Source of the DNA: Pedobacter sp. ASV28
GTDB taxonomy: Bacteria > Bacteroidota > Bacteroidia > Sphingobacteriales > Sphingobacteriaceae
Direction of reading: 5' to 3'
Assembly: GCF_016428855.1 (NCBI RefSeq)
Contig: NZ_JAELTN010000055.1
Span: 1 to 32,811 of the forward strand
DNA: 32,811 nt
The notes under the pieces were generated by a model. That model made no database searches. It was not told where the DNA came from and was given only the letters and a program-made list of their open reading frames with translations. Below, piece by piece: positions 1 to 8,755 of this stretch; the first letter of the stretch is position 1, and each line of letters begins with the position of its first letter. A program made the translations under genes and the position numbers.

Positions 1-55
1 GCATACGAGATGGTAACGCAGGTCTCGTGGGCTCGGAGATGTGTATAAGAGACAG
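1..55 (+). other. Illumina Nextera i7 adapter (artefact)
   Basis: The first 11 bases match the end of the Illumina P7 primer. They are followed by a 10-base index (12-21) and the 34-base Nextera read-2 transposase adapter (22-55), which ends in the Tn5 mosaic end AGATGTGTATAAGAGACAG. This is library DNA, not genome. Genomic sequence begins at base 56. Confidence 0.98.
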
Positions 56-57
56 CC

Positions 58-981
58 ATTACCGGATGGCCTGGAGGTAAACCGAATGCTGATGATAGCC
101 AAAGACCAGAAAGAGCACTTCCAGCGATTAAGCGTTCCATTATTTTTTCACCACATCCCGATGATGATGTGATCTCTATGGGCGGCACCTTTATACGTTT
201 GGTTGACCAAGGGCATGATGTTCACGTGGCCTACCAAACCTCTGGAAACACTGCCGTTTGGGATGATGACGTACTTCGATTTGTAGAATTCAACATTGAT
301 TTCTCCGAAAAAATGGGATTGGATCAGACCAAAATGAAGAAAACGTATAGCGATATGCGTGAGTTTATTGCCAATAAGCAACCTAATCAAGTTGATACCG
401 ATGAGATTAAAGCTGTAAAAGGCCTTATCAGAAAAGGAGAAGCCATTGCCGGTGCAAGGTATTGCGGCCTGCAAGATGACCATATCCATTTCATGGCACT
501 TCCTTTCTATGAAAGCGGAAAAGTGCAAAAAAATCCGGTTACGGAAGAAGATGTGCTGATCACCATGGAATTATTAAAAAAAGTAAAACCTCACCAAGTT
601 TTTGCTGCAGGCGATTTTGAAGATCCTCACGGCACTCATATCGTTTGCTTCAACATCATCCTAGAAGCTTTAAAACGTTTGGAAAAAACTGAAGACTGGG
701 TAAAAGATTGTTGGCTATGGATGTATCGTGGTGCTTGGCTTGAATTCGAGACCCATGAAATAGAGATGGCTGTTCCACTTAGCCCACAAGAAGTTGAACG
801 CAAAAAATTCGCCATATTCAAACATCAATCTCAAAAAGACAGGGCGGTATTCCCTGGCGATGACGCCAGAGAGTTCTGGAAAAGGGCAGAAGACAGAAAT
901 AGGGAAACCGCACAAGCATACGACAACTTGGGACTTGCCGATTACGAAGCAATGGAAGCCTTTGTTCGATATAAGTTCTAA
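58..981 (+). CDS. NagB-like protein, C-terminal PIG-L (LmbE) domain, 5' partial
   Basis: The frame is open to the adapter junction, so only the last 307 residues remain. A GTG at 169 could be mistaken for the start, but the reading continues upstream without a stop. The HPDDD zinc and catalytic motif of PIG-L/LmbE deacetylases lies at 154-168, upstream of that GTG, and must be part of the protein. The segment WPGGKPNADDSQRPERALPA just before it resembles the linker of the long Bacteroidota NagB-like proteins of roughly 640 residues, which join a glucosamine-6-phosphate isomerase/deaminase domain to a PIG-L domain. The isomerase half would lie outside the contig. The likely role is in amino-sugar metabolism in the cytoplasm, and the NagX-like neighbour fits. 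The real substrate of the PIG-L half is unknown. Confidence 0.85.
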   Translation: MTGWPGGKPNADDSQRPERALPAIKRSIIFSPHPDDDVISMGGTFIRLVDQGHDVHVAYQTSGNTAVWDDDVLRFVEFNIDFSEKMGLDQTKMKKTYSDMREFIANKQPNQVDTDEIKAVKGLIRKGEAIAGARYCGLQDDHIHFMALPFYESGKVQKNPVTEEDVLITMELLKKVKPHQVFAAGDFEDPHGTHIVCFNIILEALKRLEKTEDWVKDCWLWMYRGAWLEFETHEIEMAVPLSPQEVERKKFAIFKHQSQKDRAVFPGDDAREFWKRAEDRNRETAQAYDNLGLADYEAMEAFVRYKF

Positions 982-1006
982 AGTATCCCAATAAAAAAGT
1001 ACATAT

Positions 1007-1060
1007 AAAAAATATCTTCTATATTTAGTCGACAATACTAAATTTATAGAAGATATTTTT
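1007..1060 (+). terminator. Hairpin terminator after the nagB-like gene
   Basis: An AT-rich inverted repeat has its left arm at 1007-1029 and its right arm at 1037-1060, about 21 pairs with one bulge and a short loop. The right arm ends in a T tract. It sits 26 bases past the stop codon and only 12 bases before the next start codon, so it would also lie in or near the leader of the next gene. The A tract on the left would allow it to work in both directions. Confidence 0.65.
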
Positions 1061-1071
1061 ATTTACACCAT

Positions 1072-2217
1072 ATGGAAACCAAACCTCAACGCCTCTTATC
1101 TCTCGACTTTTTTAGGGGTTTAACTGTGGCTGCCATGATTCTAGTGAACAATCCTGGCAGTTGGAGCAATATTTATGCCCCATTAGAACATGCAGAATGG
1201 CATGGCTGTACGCCTACAGATTTGGTATTCCCTTTCTTTCTGTTTATTGTAGGGGTTTCCATAGCTTATGCCATGGGTTCCAAAAGACTAGACCCCTCAT
1301 CCCATGGTCAGACCATCTTAAAAGCACTAAAGAGGGCTGCTACACTTTTTCTGTTGGGCTTTATCTTAGCCATTTTCCCCAGAAATTTCAGTGACTTCTC
1401 CTTATTCGAATCGTTAAAGACAGTTAGGATACCAGGTGTACTACAAAGGATTTCCGTTGTTTTTCTTATTTCCTCTATACTATTTCTAAAATTAAGTGAT
1501 AAAGGTATTTTTCGGGCTATCGTAATCTTGCTAATGGCCTACTGGGCCTTAATGACCTTTGTTCCCGTACCCGGAGTGGGTTATGCCAACCTAGAAAAGG
1601 AAACCAATTTAGGCGCTTGGTTAGACCGGACCATACTAACGGAAGCCCATTTATGGAAATCGGCAAAAACGTGGGATCCTGAGGGCATTTTAAGTACCAT
1701 ACCTGCCATAGGCACTTGTTTATTTGGCATCTTGGTAGGTGTTTACCTGAAAAAGAAGACCGTAGAACCTGCTACAAAGATTGCCTGGCTATTTTCGATA
1801 GGTACCCTGACTGTAATAGCTGGCCTACTTTGGGATTTGCAGTTCCCCATTAACAAATCACTTTGGACCAGTTCATACGTTCTCTATACCGGAGGGCTGG
1901 CAACCATTATATTGGCTTTATCCTATTGGATTATTGACGTTAACCATTACAACAGGTTTACCAAACCATTTGTGGTTTATGGTGTGAATGCCATTACGGT
2001 ATTCTTCCTTTCGGGCCTAACGCCCCGCCTTTTAAACATGATTAAAATAGATTTTAATGGCGAGAAGGTAGGAGCGCTAAATTATGTGAATAAAGCATGG
2101 TTCGTACCGCATTTCTCTCCAATTAATGCTTCTCTAGCTTATGCAATAGCTTTTGTACTTTTTTGGTATGTTATTCTTTGGGTGATGTACAAGAAAAATA
2201 TCATTATAAAAGTATAA
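1072..2217 (+). CDS. NagX-like membrane acyltransferase (HGSNAT/DUF5009 type)
   Basis: This 381-residue integral membrane protein has about ten hydrophobic segments. The N-terminal block LSLDFFRGLTVAAMILVNNP and the segment EWHGCTPTDLVFPFFLFIVG (residues about 42-62) are hallmarks of the heparan-alpha-glucosaminide N-acetyltransferase-like family, which bacteria annotate as NagX or DUF5009. The histidine in that block matches the position of the proposed acetyl-accepting His in the family. Members are thought to move acetyl groups across the membrane onto amino sugars; the bacterial substrate is not settled. Linkage to the NagB-like gene supports a GlcNAc or chitin-related role. The length is typical of the family. 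The ATG at 1072 gives a short N-terminus directly before the first membrane helix. Confidence 0.85.
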   Translation: METKPQRLLSLDFFRGLTVAAMILVNNPGSWSNIYAPLEHAEWHGCTPTDLVFPFFLFIVGVSIAYAMGSKRLDPSSHGQTILKALKRAATLFLLGFILAIFPRNFSDFSLFESLKTVRIPGVLQRISVVFLISSILFLKLSDKGIFRAIVILLMAYWALMTFVPVPGVGYANLEKETNLGAWLDRTILTEAHLWKSAKTWDPEGILSTIPAIGTCLFGILVGVYLKKKTVEPATKIAWLFSIGTLTVIAGLLWDLQFPINKSLWTSSYVLYTGGLATIILALSYWIIDVNHYNRFTKPFVVYGVNAITVFFLSGLTPRLLNMIKIDFNGEKVGALNYVNKAWFVPHFSPINASLAYAIAFVLFWYVILWVMYKKNIIIKV

Positions 2218-2267
2218 CTGAACATATAGAAGGGTTTACCTTTACAAATTTATTAATGAATTAAAAA

Positions 2268-2298
2268 TCTGTAATTTACATTTTGGTTTTTATTTTTG
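2268..2298 (+). promoter_or_regulatory. Candidate promoter for the M16 peptidase gene
   Basis: TATTTTTG at 2291-2298 fits the Bacteroidota -7 consensus TAnnTTTG. TCTG at 2268-2271 is a one-mismatch -33 element with a 19-base spacer. The predicted start of transcription is near 2304, giving a 5' leader of roughly 90 bases. Confidence 0.4.
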
Positions 2299-2395
2299 AA
2301 TTGGAATAAGATAAAGTACATGTAACGTTTTTAGGCAGAATCTATCTTATATGTTCAATAATACTCGGCCTCATAACAAAACTTAATTTTAAAAA

Positions 2396-5242
2396 ATGAA
2401 AAAAAATCTGCATCTATTAGCCTTTGGGGCTTTATCGCTATTGTGGGTACAGCCCATAATGGCACAAAAAAAAGCTCCAGCCAAAACCACTCAAAAAGCA
2501 ACAGCCAGCCAAGCTATACCTAATGACCCGAATGTAAGAATAGGGAGGCTGCCGAATGGACTAGTCTATTACATACGTAAAAATACCGAGCCTAAAAACC
2601 GTGCAGAACTTTATCTAGGTAACAAGATTGGATCTTTAATGGAAAATGACGACCAATTAGGCTTAGCACACTTCACAGAACACATGGCCTTTAATGGAAC
2701 GAAAGATTTTCCAAAAAACGAGATCATTAACTACCTGCAAAAGGCAGGTGTTCGTTTTGGAGCCGATCTAAATGCCTACACAGGCTTTAACCAAACCGTT
2801 TATCAGTTACCTATACCTACCGATAGTGCAGACGTCTTTAAAACAGGTTTCAAGATATTGGCCAACTGGGCTGGAAAAGTAAGCATGAATGGAGCCGATA
2901 TTGATAACGAACGTGGCGTAATTGTGGAAGAAGATCGTCAACGCGGTAAAGATGCAGGCGAAAGGATCAGAAAACAACTTCTGCCTTTCTTACTAGGAGA
3001 CTCAAGATATGCTAATCGCTTACCAATTGGCAAGCTAGAGGTGCTAAATACGTTTACCCATGATAAAATTCGTAGTTTCTACACAGATTGGTACAGGCCA
3101 AACCTGCAAACGGTAATTGCTGTTGGTGATTTTGATGTAAATGAAGTTGAAAATCTGATCAAGGCCAACTTTTCTGGGTTAACCAATCCTAAAAATGAAC
3201 GTGCAAGGGTAAATTATACCGTTCCTGATAATATCCAGCCCTTAATTAAAATTGCTACAGATAAAGAACAACCTTATAATGTAGCACAGGTTATCTATAA
3301 ACAGAAACAAGGTCCGGTTAAATCTGAAGCAGACTTCAGGTTGCAAATGACACAGAGCATGATCAATAGCATGCTAGCTGCACGCTTTGCAGAAATTACC
3401 CAAAAAGGAAATGCACCATTCTTATTTGCACAAAGTTCTTATGCCCCTTATCAAGGCGGTTTAGTTTGGGGACTTAGTGCACTACAGACGATAGCTGTAG
3501 CGAAAACCGGAGCCGAGCTTGAAAAAGCAGTTGTTGCCGCCATTGCTGAGAATGAGCGTATGGCAAAGTTTGGCTTTACGACCGGGGAACTGGAAACCGT
3601 AAAGAAAAAAATGGAAGCTGCCATAGAAAAACAATTCAAAGAGAAAGATAAAACCAAGTCGACGGTATATGTGCAACAGTACCTAGACAACTTTTTGGTA
3701 GGTTCAAGTATCCCTTCTGCTGAATATAGTTACGAGCTTTCCAAAAAAACGCTTCAACAAATTACCCTGGCCGACATCAATGCCGTGGCCAAAACACTGG
3801 TCACCAAAACCAATCAAATCGTAGTGGTTCAGGCACCTGAAAAAGATAAAGAGAGTTTGCCTACGGAAGCCCATTTATTGGCGGCTATTAAAAACGCTGG
3901 CAATGGCGTTACTCCATATGTTGACAATACCGTAAACAAACCACTTATTGCACAAGCTCCTAAAGCAGGAAGTGTTGTAGGTGAAAGCAAGAATGATAAA
4001 ATTGGGGTTACCACCCTAACCTTGAGCAATGGTGTTAAGGTGGTATTAAAACCTACAGATTTCAAAAATGACCAGATCATCTTTACTTCATTTGCGAAGG
4101 GTGGGGCTTCTTTGGCTAGCAATGATGATTATGTATCTGCCGAAAATGCCAACCTTATTGCCCAAAGTGGCGTGGGCGACTTCAACCCAACACAACTAAG
4201 CAAATATCTTGCTGGAAAGACGGCATCAGCTAATGCTTATATCGGCGATCTGTACCAAGGCTTCTCGGGCAGTGCCTCTCCAAAAGATTTAGAAACGGCC
4301 TTCCAATTGATCTATGCCAGGGCAACTAATCCCCGAAAGGATGCAGAGATATTCAATAAGAATATTAGCGATTTCAAAGTGATTACCGCGAACAAAAACA
4401 GTAGTCCAACCAGTGTATTTGCAGACACCGTACAGGCTGTAATGGCCAATTATCATAAACGCGGAATGCCTACAACCTTGACAGACATTGAAAAAATCAA
4501 TTTAGATAAATCTTATGCCTTCTATAAAGACCGTTTTGCCGACGCAAGTGGACAAACCTTTATTTTCGTTGGTAATTTCGAGGTAGAGAAAATCAAACCT
4601 CTTATCACTACTTATTTGGCCAGCCTACCCTCTTCAAACAAAAAAGAAAACTTTGTTGACAATGGCGTAAACCCACCAAAAGGAAAAGTAAGTAAAACGG
4701 TTAAAAAAGGGCTGGAAGATAAAGCTACCGTACAATTGTATTTCCATAATGATTATGTGTACAATGCAGAAAACAATGTACAATTAGATGCTTTAAAAGG
4801 CGCTTTGGAGATCAAGATTCTAGAAAGACTACGTGAAAAAGAAAGCGGTGTCTATAGTCCTAGAGTATCTTTAAGTGTCGAAAAATACCCAACTGCACAT
4901 TACTATTTAACCATCTCTTTTAATTGTTCAAAGGCCAATGTCGACAAACTCATCAATGCCGCTATGGAAGAGGTAAATTCTTTCAAACAAAATGGTGCCA
5001 CTGCCGAGGATTTACAGAAATTTAAATCAGAAGAATTAAGGCAGGAGGAATTAAGCTTAAGAGAGAATGGCTTCTGGCTAAACTACCTTTCTAACCGTTT
5101 AAAGTATGATGATGACATTGATCAAGTTTTAGGGAATAAGAACCGTATTAATTCAGTAACTGTAGAAAGCACCAAAGCTGCTGCACAAAAATATCTAAAC
5201 GGCGAAAACTATATTCGATTGGTTTTGTTGCCAGAAAATTAA
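2396..5242 (+). CDS. Exported M16 family zinc metallopeptidase
   Basis: This is a 948-residue protein with a signal peptide (residues 1-23, cleavage after IMA). The inverted zinc motif HFTEH is at residues 92-96, with glutamates E172 and E178-179 in NERGVIVEED as candidate third ligand. The segment GVRFGADLNAYTGFNQTVY is typical of M16 peptidases in this phylum. The length covers two M16 halves of about 450 residues; only the first carries the zinc motif, so the second (from about residue 530) is the non-catalytic partner half, as in pitrilysin-type enzymes. It probably degrades peptides in the periplasm. It is preceded by its own candidate promoter and followed by a strong terminator, so it is likely monocistronic. 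Confidence 0.93.
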   Translation: MKKNLHLLAFGALSLLWVQPIMAQKKAPAKTTQKATASQAIPNDPNVRIGRLPNGLVYYIRKNTEPKNRAELYLGNKIGSLMENDDQLGLAHFTEHMAFNGTKDFPKNEIINYLQKAGVRFGADLNAYTGFNQTVYQLPIPTDSADVFKTGFKILANWAGKVSMNGADIDNERGVIVEEDRQRGKDAGERIRKQLLPFLLGDSRYANRLPIGKLEVLNTFTHDKIRSFYTDWYRPNLQTVIAVGDFDVNEVENLIKANFSGLTNPKNERARVNYTVPDNIQPLIKIATDKEQPYNVAQVIYKQKQGPVKSEADFRLQMTQSMINSMLAARFAEITQKGNAPFLFAQSSYAPYQGGLVWGLSALQTIAVAKTGAELEKAVVAAIAENERMAKFGFTTGELETVKKKMEAAIEKQFKEKDKTKSTVYVQQYLDNFLVGSSIPSAEYSYELSKKTLQQITLADINAVAKTLVTKTNQIVVVQAPEKDKESLPTEAHLLAAIKNAGNGVTPYVDNTVNKPLIAQAPKAGSVVGESKNDKIGVTTLTLSNGVKVVLKPTDFKNDQIIFTSFAKGGASLASNDDYVSAENANLIAQSGVGDFNPTQLSKYLAGKTASANAYIGDLYQGFSGSASPKDLETAFQLIYARATNPRKDAEIFNKNISDFKVITANKNSSPTSVFADTVQAVMANYHKRGMPTTLTDIEKINLDKSYAFYKDRFADASGQTFIFVGNFEVEKIKPLITTYLASLPSSNKKENFVDNGVNPPKGKVSKTVKKGLEDKATVQLYFHNDYVYNAENNVQLDALKGALEIKILERLREKESGVYSPRVSLSVEKYPTAHYYLTISFNCSKANVDKLINAAMEEVNSFKQNGATAEDLQKFKSEELRQEELSLRENGFWLNYLSNRLKYDDDIDQVLGNKNRINSVTVESTKAAAQKYLNGENYIRLVLLPEN

Positions 5243-5261
5243 TTTTAATCTATATTTTTAT

Positions 5262-5290
5262 AAGGCCATCTTAACAGATGGCCTTTTTTT
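5262..5290 (+). terminator. Intrinsic terminator after the M16 peptidase gene
   Basis: A perfect 10-bp stem (5262-5271 with 5276-5285), loop TAAC, runs into a T tract. It lies 19 bases after the stop codon. Confidence 0.9.
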
Positions 5291-5299
5291 ATTAGCAAA

Positions 5300-6070
5300 A
5301 TGCCTTCAAAGACACTACACATCCTAAATGGGGAAGCTACCTTAACCGTATTTAGGGATACTGGAATAAAAGGAGAGGTATTAGTATGGAATGAAGTATT
5401 AGCTCAAGGACCTGTTGCTTTAACAAAACTTTGGAATATCCGCGCCAATTATATCTGCGAAAACTATAAGATAGACAAAGAAGACTATACCCATAAGGTA
5501 CTCAAAGAAGTAAGGAAACTAGATAAAGCTTCTATTTATGAAGATATTATTTTGTGGTTCGAGTTTGATCTGGTTTGTCAAATTAACTTGTGCTATATTC
5601 TGAGCCATTTATATAAGACCAACGCATTAGGCAAAATTCACCTCATTTGTCCCGATAGTTTTAATGGTATTGCCAATTTTAACGGTTTGGGTCAGCTTAA
5701 TCCTAAGCAGTTAGAAAGTCTATTGGCAACTAAGGTTTTATTGCAACCACATGATTTTATAATAGCAGACAAAATCTGGAAGGCTTATGCAAATCAAGAT
5801 ATTTCAGTTTTAACAGCATTACTATATTCTGATTTTGGAAATCTCGCAATGACAAAACCTGCTTTGACAGCCTATCTTCAGACTTTTGCCTCCAACAATA
5901 AAGGATTGAATATTATAGAACAGTTTCTTCTTGAGCAACTTAATGGGGGCAACAACAAAAAAGAAGCACTACAACAATTTTGGAATACATACCCTATTTA
6001 TGGATTCACCGATCTTCATCTATCACTAATTTTAGAAAAATTAAAGAAAAGAGGTTTTATAAAAGACTAA
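5300..6070 (+). CDS. DUF1835 domain-containing protein
   Basis: This 256-residue cytoplasmic protein has no signal peptide. The opening LHILNGEATLTVFRDTGIKG and the following WNEVLAQGPV match the start of DUF1835, a domain of unknown function in Bacteroidota and Firmicutes that often precedes a DUF3658 region. The C-terminal part (about 170-256) ends in a helix-rich segment with a possible winged-helix look (FTDLHLSLILEKLKKRGFIK). I assign no function. The ATG begins only 9 bases after the upstream terminator's T tract, so the promoter must overlap the end of the M16 gene or the terminator region. Confidence 0.75.
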   Translation: MPSKTLHILNGEATLTVFRDTGIKGEVLVWNEVLAQGPVALTKLWNIRANYICENYKIDKEDYTHKVLKEVRKLDKASIYEDIILWFEFDLVCQINLCYILSHLYKTNALGKIHLICPDSFNGIANFNGLGQLNPKQLESLLATKVLLQPHDFIIADKIWKAYANQDISVLTALLYSDFGNLAMTKPALTAYLQTFASNNKGLNIIEQFLLEQLNGGNNKKEALQQFWNTYPIYGFTDLHLSLILEKLKKRGFIKD

Positions 6071-6095
6071 CCGTTTCTCCATCCAAATGAGGCAG

Positions 6096-7652
6096 CTACT
6101 TTGCCTCTACACCCACTGGCCCACTGGGATCACTTTCATTCTTTATCCTATCTAAAGCAGTTACCAAGTAACTGTACCTTTTTCCTTTTTCTACATTTGT
6201 ATCCAAAAAAAACGGATAGTCTTCAAAAATAATATGTACAATATTTCTGGCATCAAGAACAGTAATCTTCTCCCCCTCTTCAAAACGATAAACTACATAG
6301 CCCGACGCCGTTTCGCCATCCTTAGCCTTCAATGGCCTTGACCATTTAAGATTAATTCCATCATTCTGTGCTTCGGCAGTTAAATGTTGGGGTTCATTTG
6401 GCTCTATATCATCAAGCCAAGGCATTTGCGGCGGCAGTGCCGGATATTTATAAAAATCGTTCCGTAGCGAATCGGCAAGTCCCCGAGCTACCGTTGATAA
6501 AGATTTAGAACTGAAATATATGCTTCCCTGTGCCCTATTATTTGCCCTTATTGCCCTGATCTGGTTAGGCACTTCATTAGGTTTGGCCCAAGCTGGTTCT
6601 CTTTTCGTAGTACCATTATGGATGAGGTAGGCACCCTGTCCTATATAAAGGTGCCTTCCATAGGTATTATTGCTCCACCAATCTAAAAGTACACCAAATG
6701 GAGCTGCCGTTCTAGAAAATGAAAAATAAATTTGCGGATTAATATAATCTACCCATCCTTCCTTTACCCATTTTCTGGAGTCTGCATAAAGTTCTCCATA
6801 ATTTGATAGGCCATTAGTTTTAGAGCCTAGCGTATCTTCTCTAAAATTACGCCAGATGCCGAAAGGGCTAATACCAAATTTGATATATTTCTTATAATAA
6901 TGTACACTATCATTGACCATTTTCACCAATAAATCGACGTTGTTTCTTCTCCAGTCGTCTATTTTGGTAAATCCATTTGGATATTTGGAGAATGTAGCAC
7001 TATCATTAATCACCTGTCCGGCAACACGATAGGGATAGAAATAATCGTCAAAATGTACCCCATCTATGTCATATCCTTTAACTACGTCAAGAATAACCTG
7101 AGTAATATATTCCCTATTTTCTGGAATTCCCGGATCAAATAGCTTTTGTCCTCCATATGTGTAAAACAGCTCTGGGCGCTTATTGGTAATGTGGTCCGGA
7201 TGTGTCACAGCCTTTGCCGTCATTGTTGCCCTGTAGGGGTTAAACCATGCATGTAGCTCCATGCCTCTTTCGTGTGCCTGTTTTACGGCAAACGCCAGGG
7301 GGTCGTAGCCAGAAGCAGGAGATAGCCCCTGTTTTCCCATAAGCCAATGGCTCCAAAGTTCCCGTGATTTTGCATATAGCGCATCAGCGGTAGGTCTAAT
7401 CTGCAAGATAATCGCATTCAAACCATTCTTTTTATGCTGGTCCAATATGGCAATCAATTCCTGTTTCTGCTGATCCATGGTAAGCCCAGGCCTAGAAGGC
7501 CAGTCGATATTGCTCACACTAGCTACCCACACTCCCCTAAATTCTCGCTTGGGTGCAATTTTTGCATCTTGCTGAGCGTTTAAGTAGAGTGGCGAAAAGA
7601 TCGAGAGCAAGGACACAAGAAACAAGTAGCTATTGCGGGATTGGTTTGACAT
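6096..7652 (-). CDS. Exported GHL10-type glycoside hydrolase (DUF187 family)
   Basis: This 518-residue protein carries a signal peptide (residues about 8-26, cleavage near LNA). FRGVWVASV at residues 38-46 opens the GHL10 (PF02638, formerly DUF187) TIM-barrel domain. Family motifs follow: DGVHFDDYFYPY at 197-208 and NPQIYFSF further on. Residues from about 420 to the end form a fibronectin type III-like domain (HLTAEAQNDGINLKWSRPL). GHL10 proteins are thought to act on cell-wall glycans or other polysaccharides in the periplasm or outside. A longer frame reaches a TTG at 7679, but the ATG at 7652 places the signal peptide correctly and is chosen. A small GAGGCA/TGCCTC hairpin overlaps the stop codon (6089-6107). 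Confidence 0.88.
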   Translation of the reverse strand: MSNQSRNSYLFLVSLLSIFSPLYLNAQQDAKIAPKREFRGVWVASVSNIDWPSRPGLTMDQQKQELIAILDQHKKNGLNAIILQIRPTADALYAKSRELWSHWLMGKQGLSPASGYDPLAFAVKQAHERGMELHAWFNPYRATMTAKAVTHPDHITNKRPELFYTYGGQKLFDPGIPENREYITQVILDVVKGYDIDGVHFDDYFYPYRVAGQVINDSATFSKYPNGFTKIDDWRRNNVDLLVKMVNDSVHYYKKYIKFGISPFGIWRNFREDTLGSKTNGLSNYGELYADSRKWVKEGWVDYINPQIYFSFSRTAAPFGVLLDWWSNNTYGRHLYIGQGAYLIHNGTTKREPAWAKPNEVPNQIRAIRANNRAQGSIYFSSKSLSTVARGLADSLRNDFYKYPALPPQMPWLDDIEPNEPQHLTAEAQNDGINLKWSRPLKAKDGETASGYVVYRFEEGEKITVLDARNIVHIIFEDYPFFLDTNVEKGKRYSYLVTALDRIKNESDPSGPVGVEAK

Positions 7653-7668
7653 AGAATTAAGATATAGT

Positions 7669-7687
7669 TTTAAACCCAAAGTTTAAA
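7669..7687. repeat. Small palindrome in the divergent gap
   Basis: TTTAAAC-CCAAA-GTTTAAA (7-bp arms) lies just upstream of the glycosidase start, in the gap shared with the divergent coiled-coil gene. It may be an operator or chance in AT-rich DNA. I see no convincing full promoter in 7653-7837. Confidence 0.3.
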
Positions 7688-7837
7688 GTTACTAGCAAAT
7701 TAGAATTAAACTGTTAACGCCTGTTTAATAATTTTGATACAAAACTGACATTATTTTTATACTTTTTTGATTTTTTGCTAAGTTAGCGAATTCAAAAATG
7801 TAGAAACAACAAAAATTAAGGTATTGAATTAAAGCTG

Positions 7838-8749
7838 ATGCAAAAACAAGAAAATAGTTCAGATAACAAGGTAGACCGGAATAAAGTCTATTTTTTGATT
7901 ATTGTAATTGCAGCGCTTTTGGGTATAAATGGATATTTATACTTTAAAGACAAACAGCAAAATACCCGATTTGTAACGATCAACACAGAAAAAGACAGGT
8001 TAAAACTAGAAGTAGAAAAAATAGAGGTAGAATTGGACCGTGTAAACCTGCTCAACGTTACCCTTAACGAAAAACTGATCGAAGAACAGAAGTTGGCCAG
8101 AAACAAAATTGCGGAACTTAAGCTGGCCTTAAAAAAAGGAGAACTTACACAAAAGGAGCTTGACGAAGCCAATACGCAAATTGAGAATCTCCGTGAATTT
8201 GTGAAAAGCTACAATAACCAGATCGCTCTCCTAGAACAGGAAAACTCTTATTTAAAAAACGAACGCGATAGCTTAAAGACTACCATTAACAACTATAACG
8301 AAAAAACAGAAAACCTTAGGAAAGAAAACCGCAATCTTAACAGAAAAGTGAAGGTAGGATCTGCCTTAAAAGCTTCCGACATCCGTGTAGATGCTTTTAG
8401 GGTCAAAGATAGTGGCAAACATATCCTGGTCACCAAGGCCGGCACAGCCAATAAATTAATCATCGATTTTGCCATTGTACCCAATGAGCTGGCAGAAAAG
8501 AATTACCATAAGATCTTTCTGAGGGTCATAGATCCTGCAGGAAATTTGATTGCCAACGAGAACAATATGTTTGAAGCCGATGGCCAGCAAATGCAATACA
8601 GTACGGCCATAGAACTATCCTATAATAATGATAACACCAAGTACAAAATTGATTGGACCAACCCAAGGTCATTCATAAAAGGTACTTATTCCATTATTCT
8701 TTATGCCGATGGCTTTGTAATGGGCAAGTCAGAGATTAACTTAAAATAG
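7838..8749 (+). CDS. Membrane-anchored coiled-coil protein, function unknown
   Basis: This 303-residue protein has a short cytoplasmic N-terminus, one transmembrane helix at about residues 17-36 (VYFLIIVIAALLGINGYLYF), and a long predicted coiled coil from about 45 to 170, rich in E, K, N and L in heptad-like spacing. A compact C-terminal domain (about 175-303) looks beta-rich and contains IFLRVIDPAGNLIA and GTYSIILYADGF, resembling an immunoglobulin-like fold. The topology would place the coiled coil and C-terminal domain in the periplasm, perhaps spanning toward the outer membrane. Automated annotation often labels such proteins SMC-like because of the coiled coil, but there is no ATPase motif. 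It converges on the next gene with a 6-base gap. Confidence 0.8.
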   Translation: MQKQENSSDNKVDRNKVYFLIIVIAALLGINGYLYFKDKQQNTRFVTINTEKDRLKLEVEKIEVELDRVNLLNVTLNEKLIEEQKLARNKIAELKLALKKGELTQKELDEANTQIENLREFVKSYNNQIALLEQENSYLKNERDSLKTTINNYNEKTENLRKENRNLNRKVKVGSALKASDIRVDAFRVKDSGKHILVTKAGTANKLIIDFAIVPNELAEKNYHKIFLRVIDPAGNLIANENNMFEADGQQMQYSTAIELSYNNDNTKYKIDWTNPRSFIKGTYSIILYADGFVMGKSEINLK

Positions 8750-8755
8750 TAAGAT

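Noticed and set aside
7653..7679. TTG start extending the GHL10 protein by nine residues
   Set aside because: It puts charged residues ahead of the signal peptide and lies on a palindrome; the ATG at 7652 gives a normal signal peptide.
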